Assembly (NCBI GenBank): GCA_964553745.1
Contig: CAZKLD010000001.1
Span: 127,700 to 191,699 of the forward strand
Source of the DNA: STC-113 sp964553745
Lineage (GTDB): Bacteria; Patescibacteriota; Gracilibacteria; BD1-5; UBA2023
Length of the DNA stretch: 64,000 bases
Direction: 5' to 3'
Below the pieces are notes generated by a model. It made no database searches and was not told the DNA's origin. It was given only the letters and a program-made list of their open reading frames with translations. The position numbers and the translations under genes are program-made. Positions 12,964 to 22,014 of this stretch are shown here, one piece after another (position 1 is the stretch's first letter; each line of letters starts with the position of its first letter).

Positions 12964-13722
12964 ATGGATAACTCTGATAAAGAAAATTTCAAAACAAAAT
13001 ATATTAAAAATTTCAGCATATCAATTTGGTCAAAATGATTATCCCGTTATTCATATAAAATAGGGAAACTTAAAACAGTGAAATGAAAAGAGGACTACAC
13101 TTATCTTCTGTTTACAAAATATTTACAGCTGATTGAGAATTTTATTATATTTCTCCTAGTATGCTTTGATGAGGATTGAATTGATGTTATATTTTATAAT
13201 AGCAGAAAAATCGAAGAAAAAATTAAAAAACTTCTTTCTCTGGATCAAGATTTAAGACTCACAATGGAAAGTAAGGAAATTTTAGGGGAAATAATGAAAT
13301 TATATATATCGTCAAATCATGTTGAATATAAGAAATTAATATCAGAATCATTAAAAGATTATTTTCAATATAAGGATGTTTTAAATTGCTATAAGCATGG
13401 CTTTAGGTTGGATAACATATGAAAAAATAATTGGACCGCTTCGATTTGAGATAATAAATTCAAAATTGCAGAATACGATAGCTGAATAATATATTATACT
13501 AAACGAAGTGGAATTATCTTTGAAAATAGACTCTCCTTTAATTATGAATACATTGTTTTAAAGAGCGATTTTTTAATAAGCTTTATAGAAAATATAAAAT
13601 TGAACTATTTAAATCAAGGTAAAAAAATAAACATAACAACAGCATATATTATGGATAATTCGATAAATAAAAAATACTGAAGCTCGCATATATCAATTCC
13701 CATATTTGAGATTATAAAATAA
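12964..13722 (+). CDS. Hypothetical protein (AT-rich orphan)
   Basis: A 252-residue open frame under code 25, with TGA codons scattered through it as in other local genes. I do not recognise a family. It has no signal peptide or membrane segment and is rich in Lys, Ile, Asn, Tyr and Phe. It is visibly more AT-rich than its neighbours and sits alone between a pilin gene and the tRNA-Gln repeat array, which would suit an inserted accessory gene. The ATG at 12964 is the first in frame, and the stop TAA at 13720 lies ten bases before the repeats begin. Confidence 0.7.
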
Positions 13723-13732
13723 TTATTTACCT

Positions 13733-14139
13733 CAATTCTATTTGGCTGGGCCTGCCTGCCGGTAGGCAGGGATGAGGGATTCGTTCTTCCCCTGACAGAG
13801 ACGCCCTGAAGGAAGTACTCTTGGGGTGCGGGGCCAGACCCGGAAGCCAAACCCTTGGCTTCCTAAAAATGCTATCGCATTTTGTCCTCTATTCGAATCC
13901 CATAAAAAAAGTTGAAAACTGATTTCTCAGTTCTGTAGCTCTAAACTCTCAATTCTATTTGGCTGGGGATGAGGGATTCGTTCTTCCCCGCTCGTTCCTC
14001 GCTGCCAGAGACGGGCCAGACCCGGAAGCCAAACCCTTGGCTTCCTAAAATGCTATCGCATTTTGTCCTCTATTCGAATCCCAAAAAAAAAGTTGAAAAC
14101 TGATTTCTCAGTTCTCAACTCTAAACTCTCAATTCTATT
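13733..14139 (-). repeat. Tandem repeat array downstream of tRNA-Gln(CUG), each unit ending in a tRNA-Gln 3'-end copy
   Basis: Two units read away from the tRNA on the minus strand (periods ~180 and ~217 nt). Each unit contains a G/A-rich stretch, a GAAA-capped hairpin (GTTGAGAACTGA / TCAGTTTTCAAC in the tRNA-proximal unit) and a T tract. These are followed by a T-loop-like GGGATTCGAATAG, a TGCGATAGCA hairpin and a GGAAGCCAAGGGTTTGGCTTCC hairpin. Each closes with AACGAATCCCTCATCCC, matching the T-arm and acceptor 3' strand of tRNA-Gln. The distal copy (13744-13790) is interrupted by the common CCTGCCTGCCGGTAGGCAGG palindrome. No coding potential was seen. A related unit follows tRNA-Gln(UUG) at 31049. 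Confidence 0.8.
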
Positions 14140-14213
14140 TGGCTGGGGATGAGGGATTCGAACCCCCGATAGCGGATTCAGAGTCCACGGCCTTACCGCT
14201 TGGCGAATCCCCA
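14140..14213 (-). tRNA. tRNA-Gln (anticodon CUG)
   Basis: Full cloverleaf on the minus strand. The acceptor TGGGGAT pairs with ATCCCCA. The anticodon stem GTGGA/TCCGC carries loop CTCTGAA, giving CUG. The T-arm contains GGTTCGAATCC, and the discriminator G and 3' CCA are encoded. Length is 74 nt including CCA. The same 3' half recurs twice downstream in the repeat array. Confidence 0.95.
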
Positions 14214-14607
14214 GTATATCGGGTCAAAATACATTTGCATTTGAAAGTGCGGTAAATATAATGAAAAAGTTAATTTTGTAAAATTGAAATTGCTATGATT
14301 TTTCTGAAGATATTTTATTGAATGCTTCTTTTTTCAAGTTGAGTGGTACTCATAAAGTATCGGAAAATTATATATGAATGGACCGGTAAATTCGGTTGGG
14401 CTGAGAGATATATAGGTAGTTGATGAACTGTTTTGGTGATAATACTGACATGAATGTTCCTTATGTTCCTGAGTATCGCATACCCTGCATGAGTTTTTGA
14501 GATGCCGAATTCGCAAAAAACGATGGACAGACTTGACAGCCAGTATTGAAACTCAGACTCAAGCCAAGAACAAGATAATAGATAAATTTAAAAATAACAA
14601 AAGCAAT
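14214..14607. other. Non-coding spacer between tRNA-Gln and the S41 protease gene
   Basis: About 390 nt. Neither strand gives a convincing gene under code 25; the longest frames lack family features. It should hold the tRNA-Gln promoter (minus) and the promoter of the S41 peptidase gene (plus). Nothing else was recognised. Confidence 0.4.
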
Positions 14608-16179
14608 ATGAGCAAACTAATGAAAAAAATCAGCATCATCCTACTGCTCATCCTGAGCACTTCCCTAGTGAATGCTGATGATACGAAAGTATGAGATTAT
14701 CTCAATAATCAGAATTTTACAGAATCCCAAAAAGATAAGAACCTTACCATGCAGGGATTATTCCTGCTTTATTTCAATGCAATCTGAGAATGAATCCCTG
14801 AATCTTACAAAGATATAGAGCTGAAATTCAAGAACATAAATAAATGAACCCCTATTCATGATGCCCTTCAGAAATGAGTATACCTAGATCTCATAAAGAA
14901 TAGGCCTATTGATTTACAACTCTCTAAGACTGCTCCTCAATCTTTTTTTGCAAAACTCATAAAGACGAATTTCGATTTGGATCTGAAATATGATACTAGC
15001 TCGCCTATCAAGCTCAGATATTTCCTTGATATTATGAGCATACTTAAAGATGCAAGCAATGCCCCCGATCCGACATGAACACCTGTCACAAATAATTATG
15101 AGATAGAAAATATATCCAATTTCCCAATTCTGAACGATGTATATCAGAAGTTAAAGTCTCAACATTATGATAGCTCAAAATTCAAAGATGAAGAGCTTAT
15201 CCATGGTGCGATAAAATGAATGGCAGATGCGGCCTGAGACAAGTATACGACTTATTTTCCTCCTATAGAAGCCAAGAATTTTACAGATTCGCTTAATTGA
15301 AACTTCGAAGGGATCTGAGCGAATGTCGATATGGAAAAGCCTTGAATCTTTGTAATAATCTCTCCGCTTAAAGGTTCTCCTGCAGAAAAAGCATGAATAA
15401 AGGCTTGAGATCAGGTAACAAAAATCGATAGTTTCGAAGTGACTGACAAAGTGACTCTCCAAGAGGCAGTTTCAAAAGTTAAATGACCAGCAGGCACTAC
15501 AGTCACCCTGACAATCCTAAGAGCAGGAAAGACTCTAGAGATCAAGGTCACTCGCCAGAAAATAAACATTCCTAACGTAGAATATTCTGTGTTGCCTAAT
15601 TGAGATAATTATTTTCACATAAGCACCTTCTGAGAATGAGTTGCAAAAACATTCTCTTGATATGTATCAGATCTGGCAAAGAGCAATCCTGCGCATAAGA
15701 CAATAATAGACCTAAGGAGCAATCCCGGATGAAGCCTAGAAGAGGTCAGCGACATGTTGGAATTCTTCGTGCCGAAATGAAAGAGCGTAGTGAATATCAA
15801 GTACAAGAATTACTCTAGCGATACGCTCGCATTATGAAATAAATGATTCTCATTCCTGAACAGGAGAGTAATAATCCTTATCAACAAATGAAGCGCCTCG
15901 GCATCTGAGATTATGGCATGAACGATCAAGGATTATATGTGAGATGATGTCAGGATTATCTGAGAACAATCATACGGAAAGGGTTCTGTCCAGTCTCTAG
16001 ACGATTATTCTGACGGTTCGAGCTTCAAATACACGATAGCAAAATGGTTCACGGGAAAAACTCAGACATGAATAGATTGAGCATGAATCAAACCTGATAT
16101 AGAAGTGGTTTTCGATGAAGCTCAATATAAGAATTGAATAGACAATCAGCTTGAGTATGCTAAATCACTAGGATATTAA
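14608..16179 (+). CDS. C-terminal processing peptidase, S41 family, with PDZ domain
   Basis: Exported carboxyl-terminal processing protease, 523 residues. It starts with a signal peptide ending SLVNA. The middle has the S41 N-terminal helix region (HGAIKGMADAAGDKYTTYF), a PDZ domain (about residues 228-310, EGIGANVDMEKPGIFVI ... GSPAEKAGIKAGDQV) and the tail-specific protease core. Core motifs are IDLRSNPGG, the catalytic Ser in GSASASEIMAGT and the catalytic Lys in SYGKGSVQ. Family members trim C-termini of periplasmic or surface proteins. The ATG at 14620 (MKK...) is an equally possible start. The next gene (RecX-like) begins one base after the stop, so the two are co-transcribed. Confidence 0.93.
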
Positions 16180-16180
16180 T

Positions 16181-16759
16181 ATGAAGAAACCAACGGATTA
16201 CAGTAATCCTAAAATACTTAAAAATTATGCTCTTTGGTACTACACAAGCTATTACCCTTCTTTCTGAGGACTTAGGGAGAAATTAGAGATGAAATCAAGT
16301 GATTCGAAGACGATAGATTCAATAATGTCAGAAATGAAATCCAATTTCAGCGAAGATAATCTTCTTGAGACCCTTATCCAGAACTTATTGGACAAATGAA
16401 AGAGCAGAAGCTTCATCATGCAAAAGCTTACTCTTGATAAGTTTGTTAAAAATGACATCGAAAGGATTACAAGTACATTAGAAAGTAGCTGAATCGGAGA
16501 TTCATATCTGCTTCAAAAAATAAATACATCACTTAAGGGGAGATCTGTCCAGAAAACCAAACTCAATCTTATCGCAGGATGATTTGATAAGGAAATCATA
16601 GAAGGGCTTATCGATGGCAATGATCTGAAAGATACAAGAGAGCTTCTTGAGAGCCAATATAAGGAACTGGTCCAAAAGAATATTCCAAAAGAAAAAATCA
16701 TTCAGAAGCTGATAGCAAAATGATTCTTGTATAAAGATATAAAGGAAGTGGTAAGATAA
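16181..16759 (+). CDS. recX: RecX-like regulatory protein
   Basis: A 192-residue cytoplasmic protein made of short helical repeats. The pattern ALWYYTSYYPSFGGLREKL near the N-terminus, then repeated DKGKSRSFIMQKL and AKGFLYKDIKEVV helices, matches the three-helix repeats of RecX, which modulates RecA filaments. The key repeats each end in a glycine encoded by TGA. It starts one base after the S41 protease stop. The similarity is pattern-based and moderate, so a RecX-fold protein with another role is possible. Confidence 0.6.
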
Positions 16760-16930
16760 ATTTGGTTTATTTTAATGAAAAAATATTCTAAAAAGAACGG
16801 TTTCCGAAAGAGATTATTCCTTTTGAAGATTATTATTTTTCACCTCAACCTCCTCTTAATGCTTTTGAAGCCAAAAGCATCATAGGTGATGCTGATTAGA
16901 AAGAAGTGCTTAAGTATTTCAAAAATAAAA
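16760..16930. other. Spacer with possible 37-residue ORF
   Basis: Between the recX-like gene and the rplJ promoter. A small frame (16774-16887, plus) would encode a very basic, then hydrophobic peptide beginning MKKYSKKNG. I cannot support it further, and no hairpin terminator is obvious. Confidence 0.25.
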
Positions 16931-16931
16931 T

Positions 16932-16958
16932 TTGACTTAAGCCGATTTTAACTATAAT
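16932..16958 (+). promoter_or_regulatory. Promoter of the rplJ-rplL operon
   Basis: TTGACT at 16932-16937 and TATAAT at 16953-16958 with a 15-nt spacer, just upstream of the L10 leader. The same arrangement with the same short spacer precedes tRNA-Gln(UUG) and rplU. Confidence 0.65.
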
Positions 16959-16969
16959 ATTCGCACGAT

Positions 16970-17130
16970 TAGAAATGATCGTATGTCGCAGACAGTAGGT
17001 AAATTGGCTTTAGAGTCAAACGTAAATCCTGCCGAGACAAGGTTCAAATGATTTTAAAGAGATTTAATAAATCTTGCCTTGTATACTCAATTCGCGATGA
17101 AACGCGGATTTTTTGTTATAAGCTCCTTAA
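16970..17130 (+). promoter_or_regulatory. Ribosomal protein L10 leader RNA
   Basis: The untranslated region upstream of rplJ contains the L10-leader core words ATCCTGCCGAGAC and AGG within a set of pairing segments. It ends with a hairpin (TTCGCG/CGCGGA) followed by TTTTTTG at about 17091-17116, which looks like an attenuator. In other bacteria the L10(L12)4 complex binds this leader to repress its own operon. The assignment rests on motif and position; boundaries are approximate. Confidence 0.75.
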
Positions 17131-17166
17131 GCTTATAACTTATAATTTATAACTTATAATTAGATT

Positions 17167-17871
17167 ATGGCTGTCAGTAAAGCTAAAAAAGTTGATATCC
17201 TTGCTCAGATCGAACAAGAATTGAAACTCGCTACATCAGTTGCCTTCACTTCAAACACTAAGCTTACAGTAGAGGAAATCTCTAGCTTGAGGCGTGATTT
17301 GAGAAAAGTCGATGCAAAATTCATGCTTGCGAAGAAAACTCTTATCCGCATTGCATTCAAGAATGTCTACAATGTAGATATCAGTGAAGATATTATGCCT
17401 GGTCAAGTTGCAGTGCTTATCTCAAAATGAGATAAAATCGCAGGTTTAACGGTCGTAAACAAATATGCTTTCGAACTTAGGAAAGAAGAAAAAATCAAAT
17501 TCGTCGGTGCTTACTTCGATGGAGAAGTTATCGATGCAGCTTGAGCTGCGAAACTTGCAAATCTTCCATCACGTGAAGTATTGCTATCCAAATTGCTTGG
17601 TTCTATGAAAGCTCCCCTATCTGCTCTTGCGAGATTCCTTGATGCTGCTAAAACAGATCTTGAAGGAAAAGGTCTTGCTAAGGTTGGTGACCTAGTAGGT
17701 TCAGCTCCAAAGAAAGAAGTGGCTCCTGTTGCTCCAGCAGTTGTAGAAACTCCAGCTGCGGCTGAAGAGGCTACTCCTGTAGCTGAGGAAACTCCAGCTG
17801 AGGAAACTCCAGCCGAAGAAGCTGCGCCAGTAGCTGAAGAAACTCCTGCTGAAGAAACTCCAGCTGCTTAA
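17167..17871 (+). CDS. rplJ: Large ribosomal subunit protein uL10 with acidic Ala/Pro/Glu tail
   Basis: Ribosomal stalk base protein L10, which anchors L7/L12 dimers to the 50S subunit. The N-terminal MAVSKAKKVDILAQIEQEL and the VAFTSNTKLTVEEISSLRRDLR region are typical. The in-frame TGA codons at 17428 and 17542 restore glycine at expected positions. The protein is 234 residues, about 60 longer than usual. The excess is a C-terminal tail made of repeated AEETPAEE-like units. Most glycines use GGN, unlike neighbouring genes. It is followed after 220 nt by rplL. Confidence 0.97.
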
Positions 17872-17882
17872 TTAAGTAATGC

Positions 17883-18045
17883 CATCTCGACCATACCGAG
17901 AGATGACTGATAATTTCAAATCTGACTTACTCTGCTTGATTTAATATGAATTCAAGCAGAGTCGCTAGATTTTAAATCTAGAGATGCTCATTCCGGACCT
18001 ACTCCGGAACCTAAAATATTTTTAGTTTCTGAATTAAGTTCAGAA
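17883..18045 (+). promoter_or_regulatory. Array of five hairpins between rplJ and rplL
   Basis: Five consecutive inverted repeats lie in the rplJ-rplL spacer. They are CATCTC/GAGATG (17883-17905), ACTCTGCTTGA/TCAAGCAGAGT with 11 bp (17929-17962), CTAGATTT/AAATCTAG (17965-17981), TTCCGGA/TCCGGAA (17991-18009) and TTCTGAA/TTCAGAA (18027-18045). None is followed by a strong T tract, so RNA processing, stability or L7/L12 stoichiometry control is more likely than termination. That role is inference. Confidence 0.6.
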
Positions 18046-18091
18046 TGAACAACTTCTTAAAAAATTTTAATTTTCTAACTTCATATTGACT

Positions 18092-18475
18092 ATGTCTGAA
18101 GTAAAACTAAGTGCTAACGCACAAAAAATCATGGATCTAGTATCAGAACTTACTATCCTTGAACTAGCTGATCTAGTATCTGCTATGGAAGAAAAATTCG
18201 GTGTATCTGCTGCTGCTCCTGTAGCTGCTGCTGGTGCTGGTGCTGCTGTTGAAGAAGCTGAAGAAAAATCTACATACAATGTTATGTTGACTTCTGCAGG
18301 TGGACAAAAAATCGCAGTAATCAAGGTTATCAGAGAACTAACTGGTCTTGGTCTTGCTGAAGCGAAAGCTCTTGCTGATAACGGAGGTGCTGTTAAGGAA
18401 AATCTTAAGAAAGACGAAGCAGATTCTGCTAAGAAGACTCTTGAGGATGCTGGTGCAACTGTTGAACTTAAATAG
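18092..18475 (+). CDS. rplL: Large ribosomal subunit protein bL12 (L7/L12)
   Basis: The 127-residue stalk protein that recruits translation factors. It has an N-terminal dimerisation helix (LSANAQKIMDLVSELT), an Ala/Gly-rich hinge (AAAPVAAAGAGAA) and a canonical C-terminal domain with KIAVIKVIRELTGLGLAEAK. It ends AGATVELK. It contains no TGA at all; every glycine is GGT or GGA, as expected for a very highly expressed gene in this lineage. The ATG at 18092 gives the standard MSEVKLS start; a TTG six bases upstream is less likely. Transcription ends at the hairpin at 18623. Confidence 0.98.
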   Translation: MSEVKLSANAQKIMDLVSELTILELADLVSAMEEKFGVSAAAPVAAAGAGAAVEEAEEKSTYNVMLTSAGGQKIAVIKVIRELTGLGLAEAKALADNGGAVKENLKKDEADSAKKTLEDAGATVELK

Positions 18476-18523
18476 TAAACTTCCTAAACTTCAATCTTTG
18501 AACTCAAACTTTACGTTCCTCTC

Positions 18524-18556
18524 TCTGAGCCTGTCCTGAGCGGAAGCGAAGGATCT
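18524..18556 (+). repeat. Dispersed GAGCCTGTCCTGAGCGGAAG-type repeat
   Basis: A word of the kind found scattered in many bacterial genomes (GAGCCTGTC...GAAGGATCT) in the rplL 3' region. Only one copy is seen in the window; its status as a repeat comes from general knowledge. Confidence 0.4.
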
Positions 18557-18622
18557 CGCTGCCACGACTCGAGTGCGGTACGCAGTTTTCATACAAATAT
18601 TATCGTTTATAAAGTTTACAAT

Positions 18623-18656
18623 AAACCCTCTCCGGAAACGGAGAGGGTTTATTTAA
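18623..18656 (+). terminator. Terminator of the rplJ-rplL operon
   Basis: Perfect 12-bp stem AAACCCTCTCCG / CGGAGAGGGTTT with a GAAA tetraloop, about 150 nt after the rplL stop. It also lies downstream of the convergent pilin gene. Confidence 0.9.
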
Positions 18657-18745
18657 TACCTTACGGAAAGAGTGTTCAAAAAGCACATGTTCACTTTTAT
18701 TCCTTTTTTAGTTGAGGTTAATTTACCTTATTAATGAATAAAGCA

Positions 18746-20317
18746 TTATTTTGCACAGCGAAAACCTGTTGTGCCTCAAGATAAGCTATCATCCGAAACG
18801 GCCAACATATATATTCCCCCTCCCCCTAACCAGTCACGACCGCGGTAAAAAATATTATTTGAAAATATCGCAGCATTGGAATATAGCCTTCAGATTCCAT
18901 TATCGGAATTCAAATTTAATATTTTAGGGCCAATAACCGAATATGAATATCCATTTGCCCAATTGCACACTCATCAGGAAGGAGGACTAAAATCTCAGGA
19001 ACCAAATGAATAATATCAGTTAGATCAGGTACAGATATTTGAAACTAAGATCGATCAATTGTTGAAGCCTGTTCAATCAAGAGAATTTGCCTTGTTTACA
19101 TGCTCCCATACATTTCCTGATAAGTCCCATATAATACTTCAATTTGATAAGGTCAATGTACGCCTATTATTGACAAATGCGGTATTTCAAAATCATCATG
19201 TCATTCAAAATAATCAATCTGAATCGTCGGCACTTGCTGCAATGATACTGCCAGGATTGCCATTATTGTGTCAATTGAAAATATATCAAGATCACACAAT
19301 ATTAGAAGACCAATTGGAAGATACTTGTTCCAAATTCCTAGAAATTGTCATCCATTCATTATTTGTTATGAGATGATATCAGTCTCATATAGATTTGCAG
19401 GCTGCCAAAGCTTGAATCTGTGTTAAATTTATTATTGCAGGATCCTGCGGAGTACTTGCCACTGTGTCTGAAACTGAATAATTATGTCAATTATATCACG
19501 AATTTATGACTCAATTAAGAGCTTTGGCCTCAAATTTCATCACACAAAATCCTGGCTGACTGAATTCCTGATTGCCCGGAACCGGGATGAATCAGGATGG
19601 ACAAGCGACTGGAGCATTAAAGTTATAATTTCAGTTCTGAGTTGATTGTATGGCTCAGACTATAAGTCATGTTCATGATATCATATTCGTGGATGATATG
19701 TTCAGATTCAACGATTTGGATTCTGTAATTAGGCTTATTACGGAATTGGCAGGATATAGTTGTTCAGCAGGAAGATTAGTTCATGATTCTGTCAGTATTC
19801 ATACTCAGTCTCATTTATAGAAGAAATATCTTTTTGAATAATCGGCTGCATTAATATTTATTGCAGCATTTTTAATATCTCAGAATGGATTCAGATAGTC
19901 TTTCAGAGATGTAGGAGGATTCTCTAGGAATCATCATACTGAGTAGAATGATCTAGTGTCATCGGTAGAGTAAGAATAGTAGCTTGAATCCAGATTATCT
20001 TTGGCATCTGACATCTTTAAAATATTCAGAACATTATTTCATGCCTTTCATTGATGTATCATAAATCCAGTACCCGCATTTATGGTTATTTGGCTATCAG
20101 GCATAGGATATGTTCATGATATAGCCTTGAACACTCAAAGTCATTTGGTAATGTTTGTTGTATCAGCCATGCGGGTAGAATCCCGGGCAGAAGATGATTG
20201 GGAAGAGAAAGAGAGGAATGCTATCATTGCGAGTATCGCGAGTATGACTATGACTACGATGAGTTCCACTAGGGTGAAACCGGAATTCTTACTATTTTTC
20301 GTCATTTTCATATGCAT
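18746..20317 (-). CDS. Type IV pilin with C-terminal FGE-sulfatase/C-type-lectin-like domain
   Basis: A 523-residue prepilin. The basic leader ends at Gly13/Phe14 of NSGFTLVELIVVIVILAILA, with Glu at mature +5. The rest of the pilin domain has the usual short Ser/Thr strand region. The C-terminal ~250 residues look like a formylglycine-generating-enzyme/sulfatase-modifying fold: ACKSIGDGYHLITNNEWM, WDLSGNVWEHV, YRGRDW and terminal GFRCAK. This fold is used as a non-catalytic binding domain, for example in variable proteins of diversity-generating retroelements. The probable role is a pilus-borne adhesin. The first ~150 nt and the 5' leader are nearly identical to the neighbouring pilin gene at 20351. 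MHMKM offers alternative starts. Confidence 0.85.
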
Positions 20318-20350
20318 AAATTGAATGAATAAAAGTATTTTGAAAATTCC

Positions 20351-21769
20351 CTAATTCTTCAGGCAACGTACTGAAAATCAATTCGCTCTGTTACCATAGC
20401 GCATCGGATTGATTTGAGTACCACTAATGCCCAGATAGTAAGCAACATTACTATTGATCGATGATGACCAATAGTATGAATACACACCCTGGCTAGTGTA
20501 GCCGGCATCTGATTCTGAACGCTGGCCTGCTAAAGGCAATCTTAGCACAGAAGCGAGAGTCGTATCATTTTTCCAAGCTGATGCACAGGTGAGGGCTCAA
20601 TTAATATTCATTGCCGCATCGCACCATTCTTTCTGAGTCGGTACATGATATCAGCTTTTACATGGTCATTGCATAGCGGCAGGGCTTCATAGGGATGCGT
20701 AAGTTCAGCTGGATGATGTGGACGTTCATCCGCCCCACAGATTGTCATTCTTGTCTCCATTGGCAAGCCAATCATAATTTGCCGAGGCATTAATTATGAA
20801 GTTCGGATATGCCGTTGTATCCGCCAGCGTTCAGACTGCCGCAGGGGCTAATGTCGGAGTTCACTTAGGTGTCACATCCGTGTTCTTTCACCATTGGAAA
20901 TAGCTTCATATGGCATATCTAGTGCTTATGGCACAATCATCAGCTCATCATCCGCAATTGGTCAGGGCTGTTTGATTATTCCAGGCGCTCGTCGCTCACA
21001 CGTTGCAGGCAGACCAAGACTGTCAATTGGATAGTCGTATGTCGTTGGTGTCGCATCCGGGGTATTTGCTTCATGCCGAAGAGGCAGTGTATATTCAAGA
21101 AAGTCATCATATCATGGTTCATGATGAAACAAGAGCATTATTCTTCGACACATATGCCACAAGTTCTGAGCTGGTATAGTTTTTCAATTCTATTCATGTC
21201 GAATAGCTTGAGGGGGTGGCATTGACTGGAACCCGAGTAACATTGTTAAGTATCACTCAAAGGGCATCTCATCTAGTGAGGATATATCTTCCAGAGTAAG
21301 TGGAAGGATCAGCATTCGCCCGATTCGAGGAAAAGGGCTTCAGACTAAGGGCGGTATTGCTTCAATCTTCCAAGAATCAGAGTATCTGGAATTTCGATTG
21401 GGCAGAATTGGTTGTGTATGTGTAGTACGTATCTGCATCAAGGGGATCTTTTCATCAATTGGACACTTTTATCATTCAGAGGACATTTGCTCAGGCATAT
21501 CATTGCTGTCATATCTGGATTCAAGACGCATAGATTGCGATTGCAGCTTCGGGAGCGGGATATTTTCCCGCAGTCGCATTGAATACTGACAATCATTTGG
21601 CTATGTTGCTCATGTCGGAGAGTCTTGTGGAATCCCTTGCTGAGGCGGATTGGGAAGAGAAAGAGAGGAATGCTATCGTTGCAAGGATCGCGAGTATGAC
21701 TATGACCACAATGAGTTCCACTAGGGTGAAACCAGAATTCTTTTTATTTTTCGTCATTTTCATATGCAT
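20351..21769 (-). CDS. Type IV pilin with C-terminal Fibrobacter-type major-paralogous (FISUMP-like) domain
   Basis: A 472-residue prepilin with the same leader and cleavage site (NSGFTLVELIVVIVILAILA) as its neighbour. After a pilin core, the C-terminal half matches the Fib_succ_major family: TNDIRLSNGQSWSACNVG, YFQWGKNTD, GYHVPTQKEWCDAA, LRLPLAGQRS, YYWSSSINSN and NGFSVRCLKN. The family has a C-type-lectin-like fold and is exported in many lineages, usually as a surface binding module. The last ~60 codons use GGN for six of seven glycines, whereas earlier parts use many TGA. It lies 33 nt upstream of the FGE pilin on the same strand, likely as an operon. Start choice among the three nearby ATGs is uncertain. 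Confidence 0.85.
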
Positions 21770-21784
21770 AAATTGAATGAATAA

Positions 21785-21838
21785 AAAAACCGGAAGGAGG
21801 AAAACCTGCTGCCAGCAGGAAGGTCCCTTTCGGTTTGA
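21785..21838 (-). terminator. Terminator of the Kazal-pseudopilin-smpB operon
   Basis: On the minus strand a long stem (AAACCGAAAGG / CCTTCCGGTTT) encloses an inner CCTGCTGGCAGCAGG hairpin. It is followed by TTTTTTTATT, just before the next pilin gene. Confidence 0.75.
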
Positions 21839-22014
21839 AAGCTAAATCAGGAAAAGTTTATTTCTATTCTGGTTTGCTAATTGATTATATTGTGGGTTTT
21901 TTGTGTCAATCATAAATAAACATTTTGTTTAGGTATCTGAACGGATGTATTTTAGCGGATTTCTGGGCAGTGTCAAAAGAAAATTTGTGCATCAATAATT
22001 GTTTTTCGGTCACT

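Noticed and set aside
13733..14139. Extra tRNA genes or CRISPR array
   Set aside because: Units contain only the T-arm/acceptor part of a tRNA, and the repeats are long and few with no regular spacers.
20082..21776. Plus-strand ORFs ending in IASIASMTMTTMSSTR-like peptides
   Set aside because: Antisense shadows of the conserved pilin N-terminus; the repetition reflects the duplicated pilin heads.
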